64,000 nt of DNA from Populus alba (taxonomy: Eukaryota > Streptophyta > Magnoliopsida > Malpighiales > Salicaceae), in contig NC_133297.1 of NCBI RefSeq assembly GCF_005239225.2, positions 23,272,837 through 23,336,836 of the forward strand, given 5' to 3'. Below are positions 1 to 10,433 of this stretch, piece by piece (position 1 is the stretch's first letter; each line of letters begins with the position of its first letter). Below the pieces are notes generated by a model. That model did not search any database. It saw nothing but the letters and a program-made list of their open reading frames with translations, and was not told where the DNA came from. The translations under genes and the position numbers were made by a program.

Positions 1-299
1 AAGGAAGCTGAAATTAACAAAGAGGACAAGGAAACAAAAACGAAATGAGGCTAATTCCCAAAACATCTAACAAAGAAAAATGAAAAAAATGGAAAGAACA
101 AATCATGGTAGAGGGTCGGTCTTAACTATGGGGTTAGCCAATATGCATGTGTGTATTCTGCTGGAATTTGTTGAAAGATTATATGCTAGAATTGATGGTT
201 TCGATGTGTGTGTTTTGCTAGAATTTGTTGAAAGACACAGTTTATGTGTTGGGGTTGTTACAACATGTGTATGTGTGTGTTCATGCCGAAATGTGTGTT
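1..299. other. 5' flank of the first family P copy; no gene seen
   Basis: GT-rich, low-complexity DNA. Positions about 113-165 match the reverse complement of about 39,225-39,262, including the run CTATGGGG followed by a GTGTGT tract. This segment is therefore part of the same repeat family as the inverted copy near 39 kb. A short open frame at 80-316 has no recognisable motif and is not called. Confidence 0.5.
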
Positions 300-2440
300 T
301 TGTAACAAATCTGTGATTCGTTGTCGAAACTGTGTCTTTTGCAGCGAATGATTGTGTGTTTTGTAGCGAAATTGTGATTTGTTGTCGAAATTGTGTCATC
401 TACAGTGAATTAGCATTCATTGCCTAATGGCATGTCCTATAGCAAATTTGTGATTCGTTGCTGAAGTTGAGCTACTCATAGCGAATTTGTGATTCGCTAC
501 CGCAACTGAGTTACCTGCAGTGAATTTGTGATTCGCTGCTGAATTGTGTGTTTTGCAATGAATTTGTGATTTGCTTCCGAAATTGAGTTGTCTGCATCGA
601 ATTAGCATTCGCTGTCGAATTGTGTGTTCTGCAATGAATTTGTGATTCGTTGCTAAAGTTGAGTTGTCTGTAGTCAATTTGTGATTCACTGTCGAAACTG
701 AGTTACTTGTAGTGAATTAGCATTTGCTACCGAATCATGTGTTCTGCAGCGAACTTGTGATTCACTACTGAAACTCATTTGTCTGTAGCGAATGCCAAAT
801 TGTGTGTTTTACAACGAATTTGTTATTCACTACCGAAACTAAGTTGGCTGCAGTGAATTTGTGATTCGCTGCCGAAACTGAGTTGCCTGCAGCAAATTAG
901 AATTTTTCTGTCAAATCATGTGTTCTGCAACAAATTTGTGATTCACTACCGAATCGTATGTTAAGCAGCGAATTTGTGATTCACAACCAAAGTTGAGTTA
1001 TCTACAACAAATTTATGACTGGCTGTTGCAACTGAGTTGCCTGCAGCGAATTAGTAGTTGCTGCCAAATTGAGTGTTCTACAACGAATTTGTGATTCGCT
1101 GCTAAAGCTGAGTTGTCTGCAGCGAATCTGTGATTCTCTGCCGAAACTATGTTGTCTACAGCGAATAAACATTCGCTGTTGAATTGTGTGTTCTGTAGCG
1201 AATTTGTGATTCACTGTCGAAATGAAGTTGTCTGCAGCAAATTTGTGATTCGCTGCCGAAACTGAGTTGTCTGCAACAAATTAGCATTCCCTGTCGAATC
1301 GTGTGTTCTGTTGCGAATTTGTGATTTGCTTCCGAAGTTGAGTTGTCTGCAGCGAATCTGTGATTCACTGCCGTAACTATGTCGTCTGCAGGGAATTAGC
1401 ATTCACTATCGAATGGCGTGTTCTGCAGCTAATATGTGATTCGCTGCCAAACTTGAGTTATCTGCAGTGAATTTATGACTCGTTGCGAAAACTGAGTTGC
1501 TTGCAGCGAATAAGCATTTGCTATATAATCATGTGCTCTGTAGCGAATTTGTGATTCATTACTGAATTGTGTGTTCTGCAGTGAATTTGTGATTCGTTGC
1601 TGAAGTTGAGTTGTCCGCAGTGAATCTTTGATTCGCTACCGAAATGGTGTCGTCTATAGCGAATTAGCATTCGCTATCAAATGGCATGTTCTGCATCTAA
1701 TAGGTGATTTGCTGCCAAAGTTGAGTTGTCTGCTGCGAATTTGTGATTCACTTCCCAAATTGAGTTGTTCGCAGTGAATTAACATTCGCTTTCGAATTGT
1801 GTGCTTTGCAGCAAATTTGTGATTAGCTGTCGAATCGTATTTTCCGTAGCGAATTTGGAATTCCCTGCCAAAGTTGAGTTGTATGTAGCGAATTTGTGAT
1901 TCATTGTCAAAACTTAGTTGTCTGCAAGGAATTAGCATTCACTACCGAATTGCATGTTCGACGATGAATTTGTGATTCTTTACCGAAGTTGAGTTGTCTG
2001 TTGTGAATCTGTGATTTGCTGTTGAAACTGAGTTGGCTACAGCGAAATGTTTGTTTTGCAGCAAATTTGGGATTTGCTGCCAAAGTTGAGTTGTCTACAG
2101 CGAATTTATGATTCGCTATCGAAGTTGAGTTGTCTGTAGTGAATTTGAATTCGCTGCTAAATTGTTTGTTTTGCAGCGAATGTGTGATTCGCTGCTGAAA
2201 CTGAGTTGGCTGCAGTGAATCAGTATTCGTTGCCGAAACTGAGTTTCCTGTAACGAATCAGTATTCGCTGCTGAATTGTGTATTCTACTGCAAAATTATG
2301 ATTCGCTGCCAAAGTTGTATTGTTTGCAGTGAATTTGGGACTCATTGTTGAAATTGAGTTGTTTGCAGCGAAGTAGTTTTCGCTGCCGATTTGCGCAACA
2401 TGTAGCGAACCAGTTTTCGCTACCAATTTGTAGCAAAAAT
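300..2440. repeat. Large tandem array of 39-bp hairpin units (family P, array 1)
   Basis: Roughly 50 imperfect units with a period near 39 bp; for example, successive 'aatttgtgatt' starts lie at 1,201 and 1,240. Each unit holds complementary 9-base arms, GCAGCGAAT and ATTCGCTGC, around a loop of about 5 bases, then a linker such as CGAAACTGAGTTGTCT. Two unit types alternate irregularly: loop TTGTG with a TGAGTTG linker, and loop TAGC with a GTGTGTTCT linker. Arm mutations are frequent. Short open frames inside it on the minus strand are by-products of the repeat. Confidence 0.9.
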
Positions 2441-2744
2441 GACTTAAACGCTAGTAGCAATTTCATGGCATGATGGTGTAAAATGTGGAACACTTGAATG
2501 TAAACATATAAACATGTAAACAAATGTGATTCAAAGATACAAATGTACTGATTTGTGACCATTGATGTCTTAGGTGGTGCAGTCAGGATCGAACCACCGT
2601 CAAGACAAGAACAACCCACAGGTGGAGCAGATAGGTGACTTTCACCTTCCTTTTTCATACGTTGAGTAATGAAATACTTTATCATGAATGTTACTGTATT
2701 GTGTTAGAACAAATATCAATTTGCCAAATGCTTAAACGTTGACA
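2441..2744 (+). other. Conserved family P 'middle' segment
   Basis: Unique-looking DNA between the hairpin array and the 49-bp repeats. It matches the reverse complement of about 38,150-38,460, including GACCATTGATGTCTTAGG and a CAGGTGGAGCAG block. Both copies, and the related 40,260-40,300 segment, carry GTAGGTGACTTTCACC or a close variant. No protein domain was recognised. Confidence 0.7.
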
Positions 2745-2945
2745 AATGGTTGATTAGTTTCGGCTAATAGCATTCGAATGGATGACCTAGACAAACGAAT
2801 GATTAGCTTTGGCTAATGGCATCTGAATGGATGACCGGGACAAATGATTAATTAGCATTGGCTAATGGCACCCAAATGGATGACTGGGATAAATAGTTGA
2901 TTAGCTTTGGTTGATGTCATCTGAAGTGGATGAATGGGGTGAGTG
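2745..2945 (+). repeat. 49-bp satellite repeats with TTAGC-GCTAA hairpin (family P)
   Basis: Four units spaced 49 bp apart (TAGC cores at 2,804, 2,853 and 2,902). Each has an inverted pair ATTAGC/GCTAAT around a four-base loop (TTTG here, TTCG in better copies), then GGCATCCGAATGGATGACC. The same unit recurs at 14,680-14,775, 37,846-38,140 (inverted) and 40,330-40,740. Confidence 0.85.
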
Positions 2946-3576
2946 AACAGTTAACCTCGGCAAATGATGCCTTAAGAGAATAGCCAGATTTAAGATAATG
3001 GTTGATTGCAAGAATTGGTGCATCTATACGTACTACAAGTTGTTTAAACCAAGTATATGAAGGAACTATAAATGTCACGCTTCAAACATGGGATAATGTA
3101 AATGCTTCATTAAACTGCAATACCGTTTAATTATCATTATTATTATTAAGTAATTGCATTCTCTTAAATGTTTTATACTATAGCATGGACGTCACACCAA
3201 CGAGGTGCCTAGAAAACTCAATACACGGGAACCTACTTTTACAAGGAATCATGTAGTTGCATTATAAATCACGATGTATTTTGTATGAATCAATATATTG
3301 AACGTATAACTATTATTAGATCATTTTATTTAAATTTGTGTTGACTATTAGTAGGATAAGAATGCAAACTCAATTTTTAATGTGAACTTCTAATCATGCA
3401 AACATAATATTATATGTTTATGTAAGATTCACTTTTAAATGAAATGTTTATTGTTGTTGATGTATGGATTGTATCTTGATGATGCGAGGGAACATGTTCG
3501 CCAATTATCAACATGTTTTGTGTCAAGTACAAAATAAGATTACCATTGTTTGGGCTTGAAAAGCTGGGTTGTTATA
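2946..3576 (+). mobile_element. Family P tail, LTR-like 3' end
   Basis: Non-coding tail that recurs at 15,236-15,797 and 40,741-41,410. Shared landmarks are TTGATTGCAAGAATTGGTGC, a TTATTATTATTAAG tract, CCAACGAGGTGCCTAG and a final GGGCTTGAAAAG..GGGTTGTTACA. Here the last bases read TTATA instead of TTACA. Pararetrovirus-like sequence resumes directly after it, so P appears to have inserted into that older fragment. A TG..CA terminus with 5-bp TSDs on the 35-41 kb copy suggests an LTR-type element. Confidence 0.6.
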
Positions 3577-3830
3577 GGAGAACTAGAAACCAAGAAATAT
3601 TCCCAAGCACTTTAGGAGCTAGAATAATAATATTACAAGAATATATATTAAAAACATGCATAGCACAGAGAGCAGCCAGACAAATAAAAGGAATGGATAG
3701 ATTTTGTTGTGATAAAAGAATGTTGAATTACCAAGAAGATATGGATGTATAATACCTAGACAGAAAAAATATTATAAGAAAAAGAAAACCTACAAAAACT
3801 ATTTATATATATCTTAAAGTTTAGATTTTA
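3577..3830 (+). pseudogene. Endogenous pararetrovirus-like fragment, coat/nucleic-acid-binding region
   Basis: The reading frame in this stretch matches, residue for residue over its first part, the minus-strand frame at about 53,120-53,260. That frame continues into a CCHC-like knuckle and a DSGA protease motif. This order is typical of the plant Caulimoviridae capsid-protease region. The fragment ends in Lys/Arg-rich codons. It is truncated on the left by the family P insertion and degenerates into AT-rich DNA on the right. No function is expected. A Ty3-type gag is the alternative, but the basic tail and the companion fragment favour a pararetrovirus. Confidence 0.6.
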
Positions 3831-3834
3831 GGAT

Positions 3835-4195
3835 CCGCTATACTATTAACATCAATGGCAAATTGCATGGTTTTTTCAAGGCTACAAAAAGGCATTGAAC
3901 AGGGAGATCCCCTGTCTGTATTGGCAATGGAAGGCTTGGGACGCATCATTCGACAGTCCATCCAAAACAACACGTTCAAATATCATTGCGGTGCAAGCCA
4001 ACCAAATAACTCATTCTTTGTTTTGCATATGATCTTATGTTGTTCTGCCACGCTGATCTTGAATCAATAAGGGTACTAAAATCTAGTTTAGACAGATTCT
4101 TAAAACTCTCGGGCCTCAATATTAATCTTGCCAAAAGCCCCCTTTACCTTTCGGGTATTGATGGCAGATTGGATGGAATCTTGATGTGCCAAAAT
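3835..4195 (+). pseudogene. LINE reverse transcriptase fragment (LINE H)
   Basis: The plus strand encodes a broken piece of a non-LTR reverse transcriptase. It reads NGKLHGFF.., then an EQGDPLS block, AMEGLG and, after frameshifts, a degenerate DLMLFC motif in place of the FADD active site. The order equals that of LINE A on the opposite strand at about 4,690-5,060. The fragment lies head-on against LINE A with no spacer. It is a 5'- and 3'-truncated relic. Confidence 0.75.
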
Positions 4196-4196
4196 G

Positions 4197-5144
4197 ATCA
4201 ATAGCGAAGGTGAATTGCATGTATCCAGGTTGCCCATATAGACTGGGTGTCCACAAGTATCCTCCATAAGTGTTTCATAGTTGTCCCTTTGTTCCATGTT
4301 TTTGGGCTCTTGATGCCAAGCCCTCCTTCTTGTAGCATATAGCAAACAGATCTCCAGGAAATCTTGGATCCTGTGGAAGATAGAGAAACATCCTTCCAAA
4401 GAAAAGAAGCAAGAATGCTTTCAATTTTACGGATGGTTGCACATGGAAGGATAAACATTGTGGACAGATAGACTTGGATGGAAAAGAGGATAGATTTGAT
4501 AAGTTGCAAGCGACCTGCATATGTTAAGGAGGCGGATGTCCACAATTGAATTCTTGAAGTGATTCTCTTAACTAGGGAAAGGCAATCCATATGAGTGAGT
4601 CTTGTGGATATTAGGGGAACACCAATGTATTTCACTGGAAGACTTCCCTGCTGAAATCTTAGTTGCTACTAAATGTTGTTCTTAAGCTCCTTGTCCACTC
4701 CTAAAAGGTATAAGGAGCTTTTGGATTGATTGATGGTAAGTCTTGACAGATGAGAAAACTTGTCCAAACATGATTTTAGGATCCCAACCGAATCTGGATC
4801 AGCATTGCAGAACAACATTAGATCATCTGCAAAACATAGATGAGTGATAGAGTTGGGTTTGCATTGCCAATGATATTTGAATCTAGGGCTCTGCGTTGCA
4901 TGGTACAATATGCCGCTCAGCCCTTCCATTGCTAACATGAAGAGGTATGGGGAGAGAGGATCGCCTTGCCGGATCCCTTTTGTGGAATTGAAGAAGCCAT
5001 GCAGCTCACCATTCAAACTAACGGTGTAGTGGGATGTAGAGATGCATATTTTGATCAAGGTGATCATGCATTATGGGATGACAATTGCTTTTAATTCGAC
5101 CAGAATGAATTCCTATCTTACTATCTCAAATGCTTTCCTTAAGT
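4197..5144 (-). pseudogene. LINE A ORF2, reverse transcriptase palm to C-terminal part
   Basis: Read on the minus strand: a degraded KAF-type motif near 5,125, NGELHGFF, RQGDPLSPYLF and the catalytic CFADDLMLFC. Downstream comes the YIGVPL..AGRLQLIKSIL region common to plant L1-type LINEs, then WKDVSLSS..ISWRSVC. A frameshift separates the pieces around 4,636-4,669. The zinc-finger and C-terminal end is missing because the copy stops against LINE H. The upstream half of the same RT lies at 10,434-10,912, displaced by a copia-bearing insertion. Rejoining the DNA flanks across that insertion restores LINE reading, which identifies the insertion edges. Confidence 0.85.
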
Positions 5145-5157
5145 TAATATGTTGAAC

Positions 5158-5334
5158 CATGCATCGATTCCATTGTTAAGCATTCTCAAGCAGCATTTCC
5201 TTTAATACCTTGAGGCGGTGCCCGACTGGCTGCCGAGGGAGATTGTCAAGAGTGAATAAGGTGCTAGAGTCAGATATCCCAACTCTATCATCCTATAAAG
5301 ATTGGTCGGTGATAAGGGAAGTTTCGCTAGTGGT
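5158..5334 (-). pseudogene. LINE ORF1 fragment (upstream part)
   Basis: Aligns with LINE B ORF1 at about 25,945-26,110 (shared GCGATTCCATTGTT.., a CCTATTGG/CCGACTGG block and ACTCTATC). In plant LINEs this part corresponds to the DUF4283 region. It is present in this copy but deleted from the paralogous segment at 16,996, so the duplication predates that deletion. Confidence 0.6.
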
Positions 5335-6191
5335 TTTTGTAGGCATCATGGTGGGAATGTGAGCTATGTGGTGTAGATGCTAGACGTTGTAAAGGGCAGA
5401 CAAAATCCAGATTCAAAAAGGGAGGGTGGTGTAGGTGGAGCATGTATGGTTGAAAGGTGAATGATGGTGCGTACGGGTGGGTAAATCTTCTGGGTGGAAT
5501 GTTGTTTGGTTAAAAGTTGAAGATGGTTAAGGTGAACGTGTGTCAAGGTTGAGAAGCTGAAAACAGTGGTTGATGGAGCAGATCTCAGGCCGGTGAGTCA
5601 AGAACTTCCTATCGCCTGCAACAACCATGTTTCCTTCATTCTTTTCCTTCCCCAAATCATAATTTCTAAATTTTAAACTCTAAATCGTAAAAATTTAAAC
5701 CCCAAACTCTAAAAATCTAAAAACCATAAATCTTAAACCATAACTTCTTCTTTTTTTTAATAAAGTTAGGATGTATATAAAAGGAAAAGAAAAATTATGT
5801 ACAAAAAAGTTTGAGGGGCATACCCCAAGTATTTAAATACAAACCAAATAAAATGGAAATTCAATGGAAATAAAGTGTTGGTTTATTATCAGCATAGCAA
5901 GACAAAACAAACAAAAAAATACATAGAGAATAGAGAAATCCATGCAAGGCACTACATGAACAAGAACCAGTGAATTAATTTAGCTCTTGGAGTAAGAACC
6001 TCTCTAACAGGAATGAAGCTTGCAACCGAGGCTTGCTAATCAATACAGTGTTGCCCTTCCCTTATCTTAACTGGCAATTCAAATGTCTGGGAGGTTCCAG
6101 ATGCTCTTGAGGTTGCCCGGAATTTCATTAAGATCCTTGTCCATTAAGAAAATTATGATGACCTCGAAAGCCTCATCCCTTAGCTCTTGAG
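5335..6191 (-). repeat. Duplicated flank: LINE 5' end plus LINE 3' end
   Basis: Near-identical to 16,996-17,857. From the right it contains the 3' end of one minus-strand LINE (C-terminal and 3' UTR DNA to about 5,750, with a T-run representing its poly(A)), a telomere-like tract (5,640-5,745), and the 5' part of another LINE. It ends in TTGAG immediately before the copia LTR, exactly as at 17,853-17,857. Confidence 0.8.
5640..5745. repeat. Degenerate telomere-like AAACCCTAA tract
   Basis: A run of variants such as AAACTCTAAATC, TTTAAACCCC and AAATCTTAAACC, resembling the plant telomere unit CCCTAAA. It is directly followed on the plus strand by a T-rich run, the reverse of a LINE poly(A) tail. 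Equivalent tracts lie at 17,306-17,412 and 26,400-26,570. Confidence 0.6.
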
Positions 6192-6369
6192 TGTTGAACA
6201 TAAACTCAATCAATCTAGAAGGTCAAGGAAGGCAACCACCGCCCAACCGGCCACCAGCTGTCACCGACCAGCCACCAGCCACTAGCTGCCACCGCCTAGC
6301 CGCATTCATACCATCGGCCGCCAACCGCCTTCACACATGACGGTTGAATTTTCTTGTTCTGAATTTGTG

Positions 6370-6377
6370 TATAAATA
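6370..6377 (+). promoter_or_regulatory. TATA box of copia LTR
   Basis: TATAAATA about 180 bp into the LTR, the expected place for the U3/R boundary promoter. It is conserved in all the full LTR copies in the window. Confidence 0.7.
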
Positions 6378-6496
6378 GACATCTAAGCTAAGGTTATTAA
6401 ATGTGTGGAGACAAGAGAGAAACACTAGATATAGAGAGAGAGAGAGAGAGAGGGCGTGTATTAAGTTATTTGTTGTTGTAAGCTTATTGTTTTTGT

Positions 6497-6502
6497 AATA
6501 AA
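6497..6502 (+). promoter_or_regulatory. Polyadenylation signal of copia LTR
   Basis: AATAAA followed within about 20 bases by TTTGTGTTTTATCCCC, a plausible R-region 3' end signal. It is conserved in the sibling LTRs. Confidence 0.55.
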
Positions 6503-6564
6503 ACTTTGTGTTTTATCCCCTCTTAGTGTTTCAAAGCCACCACCAGTGGTTTCTCCCACCAACA

Positions 6565-6580
6565 ATTGGTATCAGAGCCC
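6565..6580 (+). other. Primer-binding site of copia element 1
   Basis: ATTGGTATCAGAGC directly after the LTR terminus. This is the standard plant copia site complementary to the 3' end of initiator tRNA-Met. The same site is at 18,223 and, inverted, at about 16,565-16,578. Confidence 0.9.
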
Positions 6581-7143
6581 CGTTCGTCAGAACACAGGAG
6601 TGTTTTGGGGTATATCCGAATTTTCAAAGTTGTCAAAAACAAGTTTTGATCATTCCACAGTGTAGAGCTTATCAAGACGAACTCACTGGTGCAAAGAACA
6701 GCCTGATCGGAGCCCGCGGTGAGCCACACGCGCCGCCTGAAGATCCGATGACTGTTGCCCACGCGCGCCAGAGGTAGACGACGAGTGACGTCCACGCGCG
6801 CCATATTTGAGCCGCCTAAGCCAAGCCGTTAGCCGAGCCGCCATCCAGTCGCGCCGAGCCACAAGCCGAGCCGTCCCCCCGGGCCGAGCCGAGCCGAGCC
6901 ATCCAGCCGAGCTGACAAGCCACCAGCGCGCCGACCAAATATTCCACGGAACATTCCCGGTTCAACTCCTAGCGAACCGTCCGCCATACAGAATCGGTTT
7001 TTTGACCGGTTCACCCATATTCTGACCCAATTTTTACAAAGTAAGATCGGTTCCCTACTATTTGGACCATTCCGGATCGATCTACAATGTCCGTTCGACC
7101 AAATTCGGCTCCCAGAAGGTGATATAGTCATTAAAAGAGCAAA
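6581..7143 (+). other. Copia element 1 untranslated leader
   Basis: GC-rich leader between the primer-binding site and the gag start. It includes a stretch of GCCGAGCC-type repeats (about 6,800-6,910). Copy 2 has the same leader (18,240-18,803) and copy 3 has it inverted. Short open frames here are not conserved as proteins. Confidence 0.7.
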
Positions 7144-8472
7144 ATGACTACAGAAAGTGCACAAACACTCATCCCGAAGCTGACCAAAGACAACTATGAT
7201 AGTTGGTGCATCAGATTGAAGGCATTCCTTGGTTCACAAGAGTGTTTGGATATTGTACAACATGGTTTTGAGGAACCAGAGTCCAAAGAAGCAGAAAATG
7301 CTCTACAAGAGGCACATAAGCAAGCCCTGAAAGTCAACAGAAAGAAAGACAACAAGGCAAAGACCATCATCTATCGAGGTCTTGATGAAGACACGTTCGA
7401 GATCATTGCTTCCGCTAAAACATCAAAAGATATATGGGAGGCTCTTCAACAAAAATACAAAGGTGCTGACAGAATCAAAAAGATTCGTCTTCAATCTTTG
7501 CGAGGTGAATTTGAATTATTGCAGATGAAGTCCTCAGAATCTATTTCTGATTATCACACAAGAATTATGGTGATAGTCAATCAGATGAGGAGAAATGGAG
7601 AAGCCATCACAGATTCTTGAATTACTGAGAAAATTTTAAGATCCCTAGATCCAAAATTTGATTTTGTTGTTGTCGCCATTGAAGAGTCCAAAGAAGTGGA
7701 CAAGTTGATAGTGGATGAACTTTTGAGTTCCTTGCAAGCTCATGAGCAAAAGATTGTAAAGTGAAATGGAGATAAGGCCATTGAGCATGCCTTACAAGCA
7801 AAGCTGTCTCTTAAAGATAGATATGAGCAAGGGGAGACTTCAACAAGTGGATATACCACTCAAGCAGGAAGTCAACAATCCAGAGGAGGATTTCAGCGAT
7901 TCCAAGGAAAAGGATCTTGGAATACAGGCTTTAGAGGAAGAGGTGGTAGAAACACCACCAGAGAAAGTCGAGGACAACAAGCATTCACTCCTAGAGGAAG
8001 AGGAGGTGGTTACAATAACCGTGACAAGAGGAATATCCAATGTTATAGTTGCAATCAATTTAGGCACTATAACACTGAATGCCAAAGGAAAGCTCTGTTA
8101 GAGATACGTGAGCAAGCCAACTATGCAGAGAAGGATGACAGAGAAGCAGCTGCATTACTTGTCCAACAAGGACTTGACGAGAAATAGGAGAATATATGGT
8201 ATCTAGATTCTGGAGCCAGCAATCACATGTGCGGCCACCGAGATTTATTTGGTGATCTAGATGAGACCATACAAGGTCTAGTTACTTTTGGAGATACCTC
8301 AAAGGTTCCATTCAAAGGTAAAGGCAACATCCCAATCAAGTTGAAGAACGGCGATAACAGCCACATCGCCGATGTTTATTATGTTCCAGCCATAAAGCAG
8401 AACTTGATCAGCATAGGTCAACTTATGGAGAGGTTATACTCTTTACTCGAAGAATTGTCATCTGACAATTAG
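7144..8472 (+). pseudogene. Copia element 1 gag-protease, broken
   Basis: The start ATG gives MTTESAQTLIPKLTKDNYDSW, the N-terminus of plant copia Gag (UBN2-type domain, capsid-like packaging protein). In the same frame lie the nucleocapsid knuckle CX2CX4HX4C near 8,041 (CYSC..HYNTEC) and the protease motif WYLDSGASNH near 8,200 (aspartic protease, DSGA). Breaks are TGA at 7,618-7,620, TGA at 7,762-7,764, TAG at 8,185-8,187 and a 2-bp loss near 8,430 relative to copy 2. The last shifts the frame into early termination. The element cannot make a full polyprotein. Confidence 0.9.
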
Positions 8473-8500
8473 AGACTACAATGGGAGACTAATTGCCTAT

Positions 8501-9796
8501 GTGAAAATGTCCAAGAATAGGATGTTTCCTTTAAACATCCAGTATGATGTAGCAAGGTGTTTGAGCGCCATCACCAACAGTGAAGAATGGTTTTGGCACA
8601 TGAGACTTGGACATTTGAACTTCACGAGTCTGAAGATGCTAGCAAGCAAGAAGATGGTCAAAGGTTTGCCTCACATTGATCATCCAGATGAAGTCTGTGA
8701 GAGTTGTGTCCTCAGCAAACATCACAGATCCAATTTTGCCAAAGAAGTCAACTGGAGAGCAAAGAGGCCACTAAAGTTAGTGCACACAGATGTGTGTGGT
8801 CCAATAACGCCTAAGTCAACTGGACAAAATAGGTACTTCCTCAATTTTATTGATGATTTTAGCAGAAAGACGTGGATATATTTTCTGAAGAGGAAGTCAG
8901 AAGTATTCAATTGTTTTAAAGATTTTAAAGCAATTGTGGAGAAGCAAAGTGGCTATATGATAAGAACCATGAGATCTGATCAAGGTGGAGAATATACAGC
9001 AAACGACTTTGAAGCCTTTTGTACACAGCAAGGCATCAGACATCAAACAACACCAGCCTATACACCACAGCTGAATGGTGTAGCTGAGAGGAAGAATCAA
9101 ACGATTCTTGACATGGCAAGAAGTTTGCTCAAAGCAAAGAAGCTGCCCAAGCAATACTGGGCTGAAGCTGTATCATATGCAGTGTATCTACTAAATCGCT
9201 GCCCAACCAGAAGTTTGCAAGGAGTCATTCCAGAAGAAGTATGGAGTGGTCACAAACCAAGTGTTACTCATCTACGAGTCTTTGGTTGTGTGGCATATGT
9301 AAAGATCCCAGATGCAAGAAGGACAAAGCTCGATGATAAAAGCGAGAAATGCATCTTTGTCGGATACGGTGAAAGAAGGATGGGATACAAGCTGTATAAT
9401 CCCATCACGAAGAAGGTGATTATGAGTAGAGATGTTATCTTTGAAGAAGATAAATCTAGGAAATGGAATGATGATCAAGAAGTAGTCAGATGGATCAACA
9501 ATGATTTGATCCTTGAAGATGAAGAAGTACCAACAGTACTTGTAGAAGAACCGATTGTGCCAACAGCTGAACCATAAAGTTCGGTGCACAGATTCCTTGT
9601 ATCCAACAGGAGGAACACACCAGGATCATCATCAACAACACCACCATCAGCATCCTCATCAGAAGGACCAAGAAGGATGAGAAACCTTGAAAAGCTGTAT
9701 GATGCCACTCAAGTCATGGAAGATACAACTTTGTTTTGTTTCTTTGCAGATAGTGATCCACTAAGCTTCAATGAAGCTATCACAGAAGAGAAATAG
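8501..9796 (+). pseudogene. Copia element 1 integrase and start of reverse transcriptase
   Basis: Contains the integrase zinc-binding region ([17 protein letters not shown]) and the catalytic core with its D,D,E motifs [15 protein letters not shown] and NGVAERKN, all present. The C-terminal region with [14 protein letters not shown] follows. TAA at 9,575-9,577 and TAG at 9,794-9,796 interrupt the linker into RT. After the 'RYKARLVAKGYKQR' block near 9,925-9,966 the sequence jumps straight to the end of pol (polypurine tract near 10,040). Nearly all of RT and all of RNase H are deleted. Copy 2 has the same deletion. The integrase core itself is long and intact for a relic. Confidence 0.9.
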
Positions 9797-10051
9797 ATAA
9801 AAGCAATGGATGAAGAAATACATGTCATTGAGAAGAATGATACCTGGAAGCTGACTTATCCACCAGAAAACAATAGGCGTTAAAAGGGTCTACAAGACAA
9901 AGAAGAATGCAAAAGGAGAAGTGCAAAGATACAAAGCCAGATTAGTGGCTAAAGGCTACAAACAGAGAAAAGCCATTGAAGAGGGAAGTATTTATCAGAT
10001 TAAAGTTCTTGCTTGCCATGACATCTCTCGATTGAGTTTAAAGGGGAGATT

Positions 10052-10433
10052 TGTTGAACCTAAACTCAATCTAGAAGGTCAAGGAAGGCAACCACCGCCC
10101 AACCGGCCACCAGCTGTCACCGACCAACCGCCAGCCGCCAGCTCCCACCGCCTAGCCGTAGCCGCTAGCCGCATCCACACCATTGGCGGCCAGCCGCCTT
10201 CTCACATGAAGGTTGAATTTTCTTGTTTTGAATTCGTGTATAAATAGATTGCTCAACTTATGTTATTTTGTGTGGAGAGTTTAGAGAGAAACACTAGATA
10301 TATATAGAGAGAAAGAGAGGGTGTGTATTAAGCTTTTGTGTTATTGTAAAGCTTCTTGTTTTTGTAATAAAACTTTGTGTTTTATCCCCTCTGAGTGTTT
10401 CAAAGCCACCACCAGTGGTTTCTCCCACCAACA
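10052..10433 (+). repeat. Copia element 1, 3' LTR
   Basis: Begins TGTTGAACCTAAAC right after a purine-rich tract (TTTAAAGGGGAGAT) and ends CCACCAACA (382 bp). The following bases TAATC belong to LINE A. Confidence 0.95.

Larger units (their letters stand above)
6192..6564 (+). repeat. Copia element 1, 5' LTR
   Basis: Starts TGTTGAACATAAAC and ends CCCACCAACA, with the TG..CA termini of an LTR (373 bp). It is followed by the primer-binding site. It contains a TATA box and an AATAAA signal, plus a (GA)n microsatellite around 6,436-6,452. Closely similar LTRs lie at 10,052, 12,018, 13,140, 16,579, 17,858 and 21,717. Confidence 0.95.
5150..10433 (+). mobile_element. Composite insertion carrying copia element 1
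   Basis: LINE A RT sequence breaks at 5,149 and resumes at 10,434. The flanking 5-mers are TAATA (5,145-5,149) and TAATC (10,434-10,438), an imperfect TSD. The insertion opens with eight bases of copia LTR start, TGTTGAAC (5,150-5,157), then switches abruptly to LINE ORF1 DNA and a LINE/LINE junction. Only at 6,192 does a complete copia 5' LTR begin. The right end is a normal LTR terminus. The most economical reading is a copia insertion whose 5' end was replaced by recombination with a locus like 16,996-22,093. Confidence 0.75.

Noticed and set aside
300..2440. CRISPR-like regular repeat array
   Set aside because: The units are contiguous imperfect palindromes without unique spacers, in plant DNA, and no cas gene is near.
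5640..5745. True telomere or subtelomere
   Set aside because: The tract is about 100 bp of strongly degenerate units flanked by LINE DNA on both sides, so it is interstitial at best.
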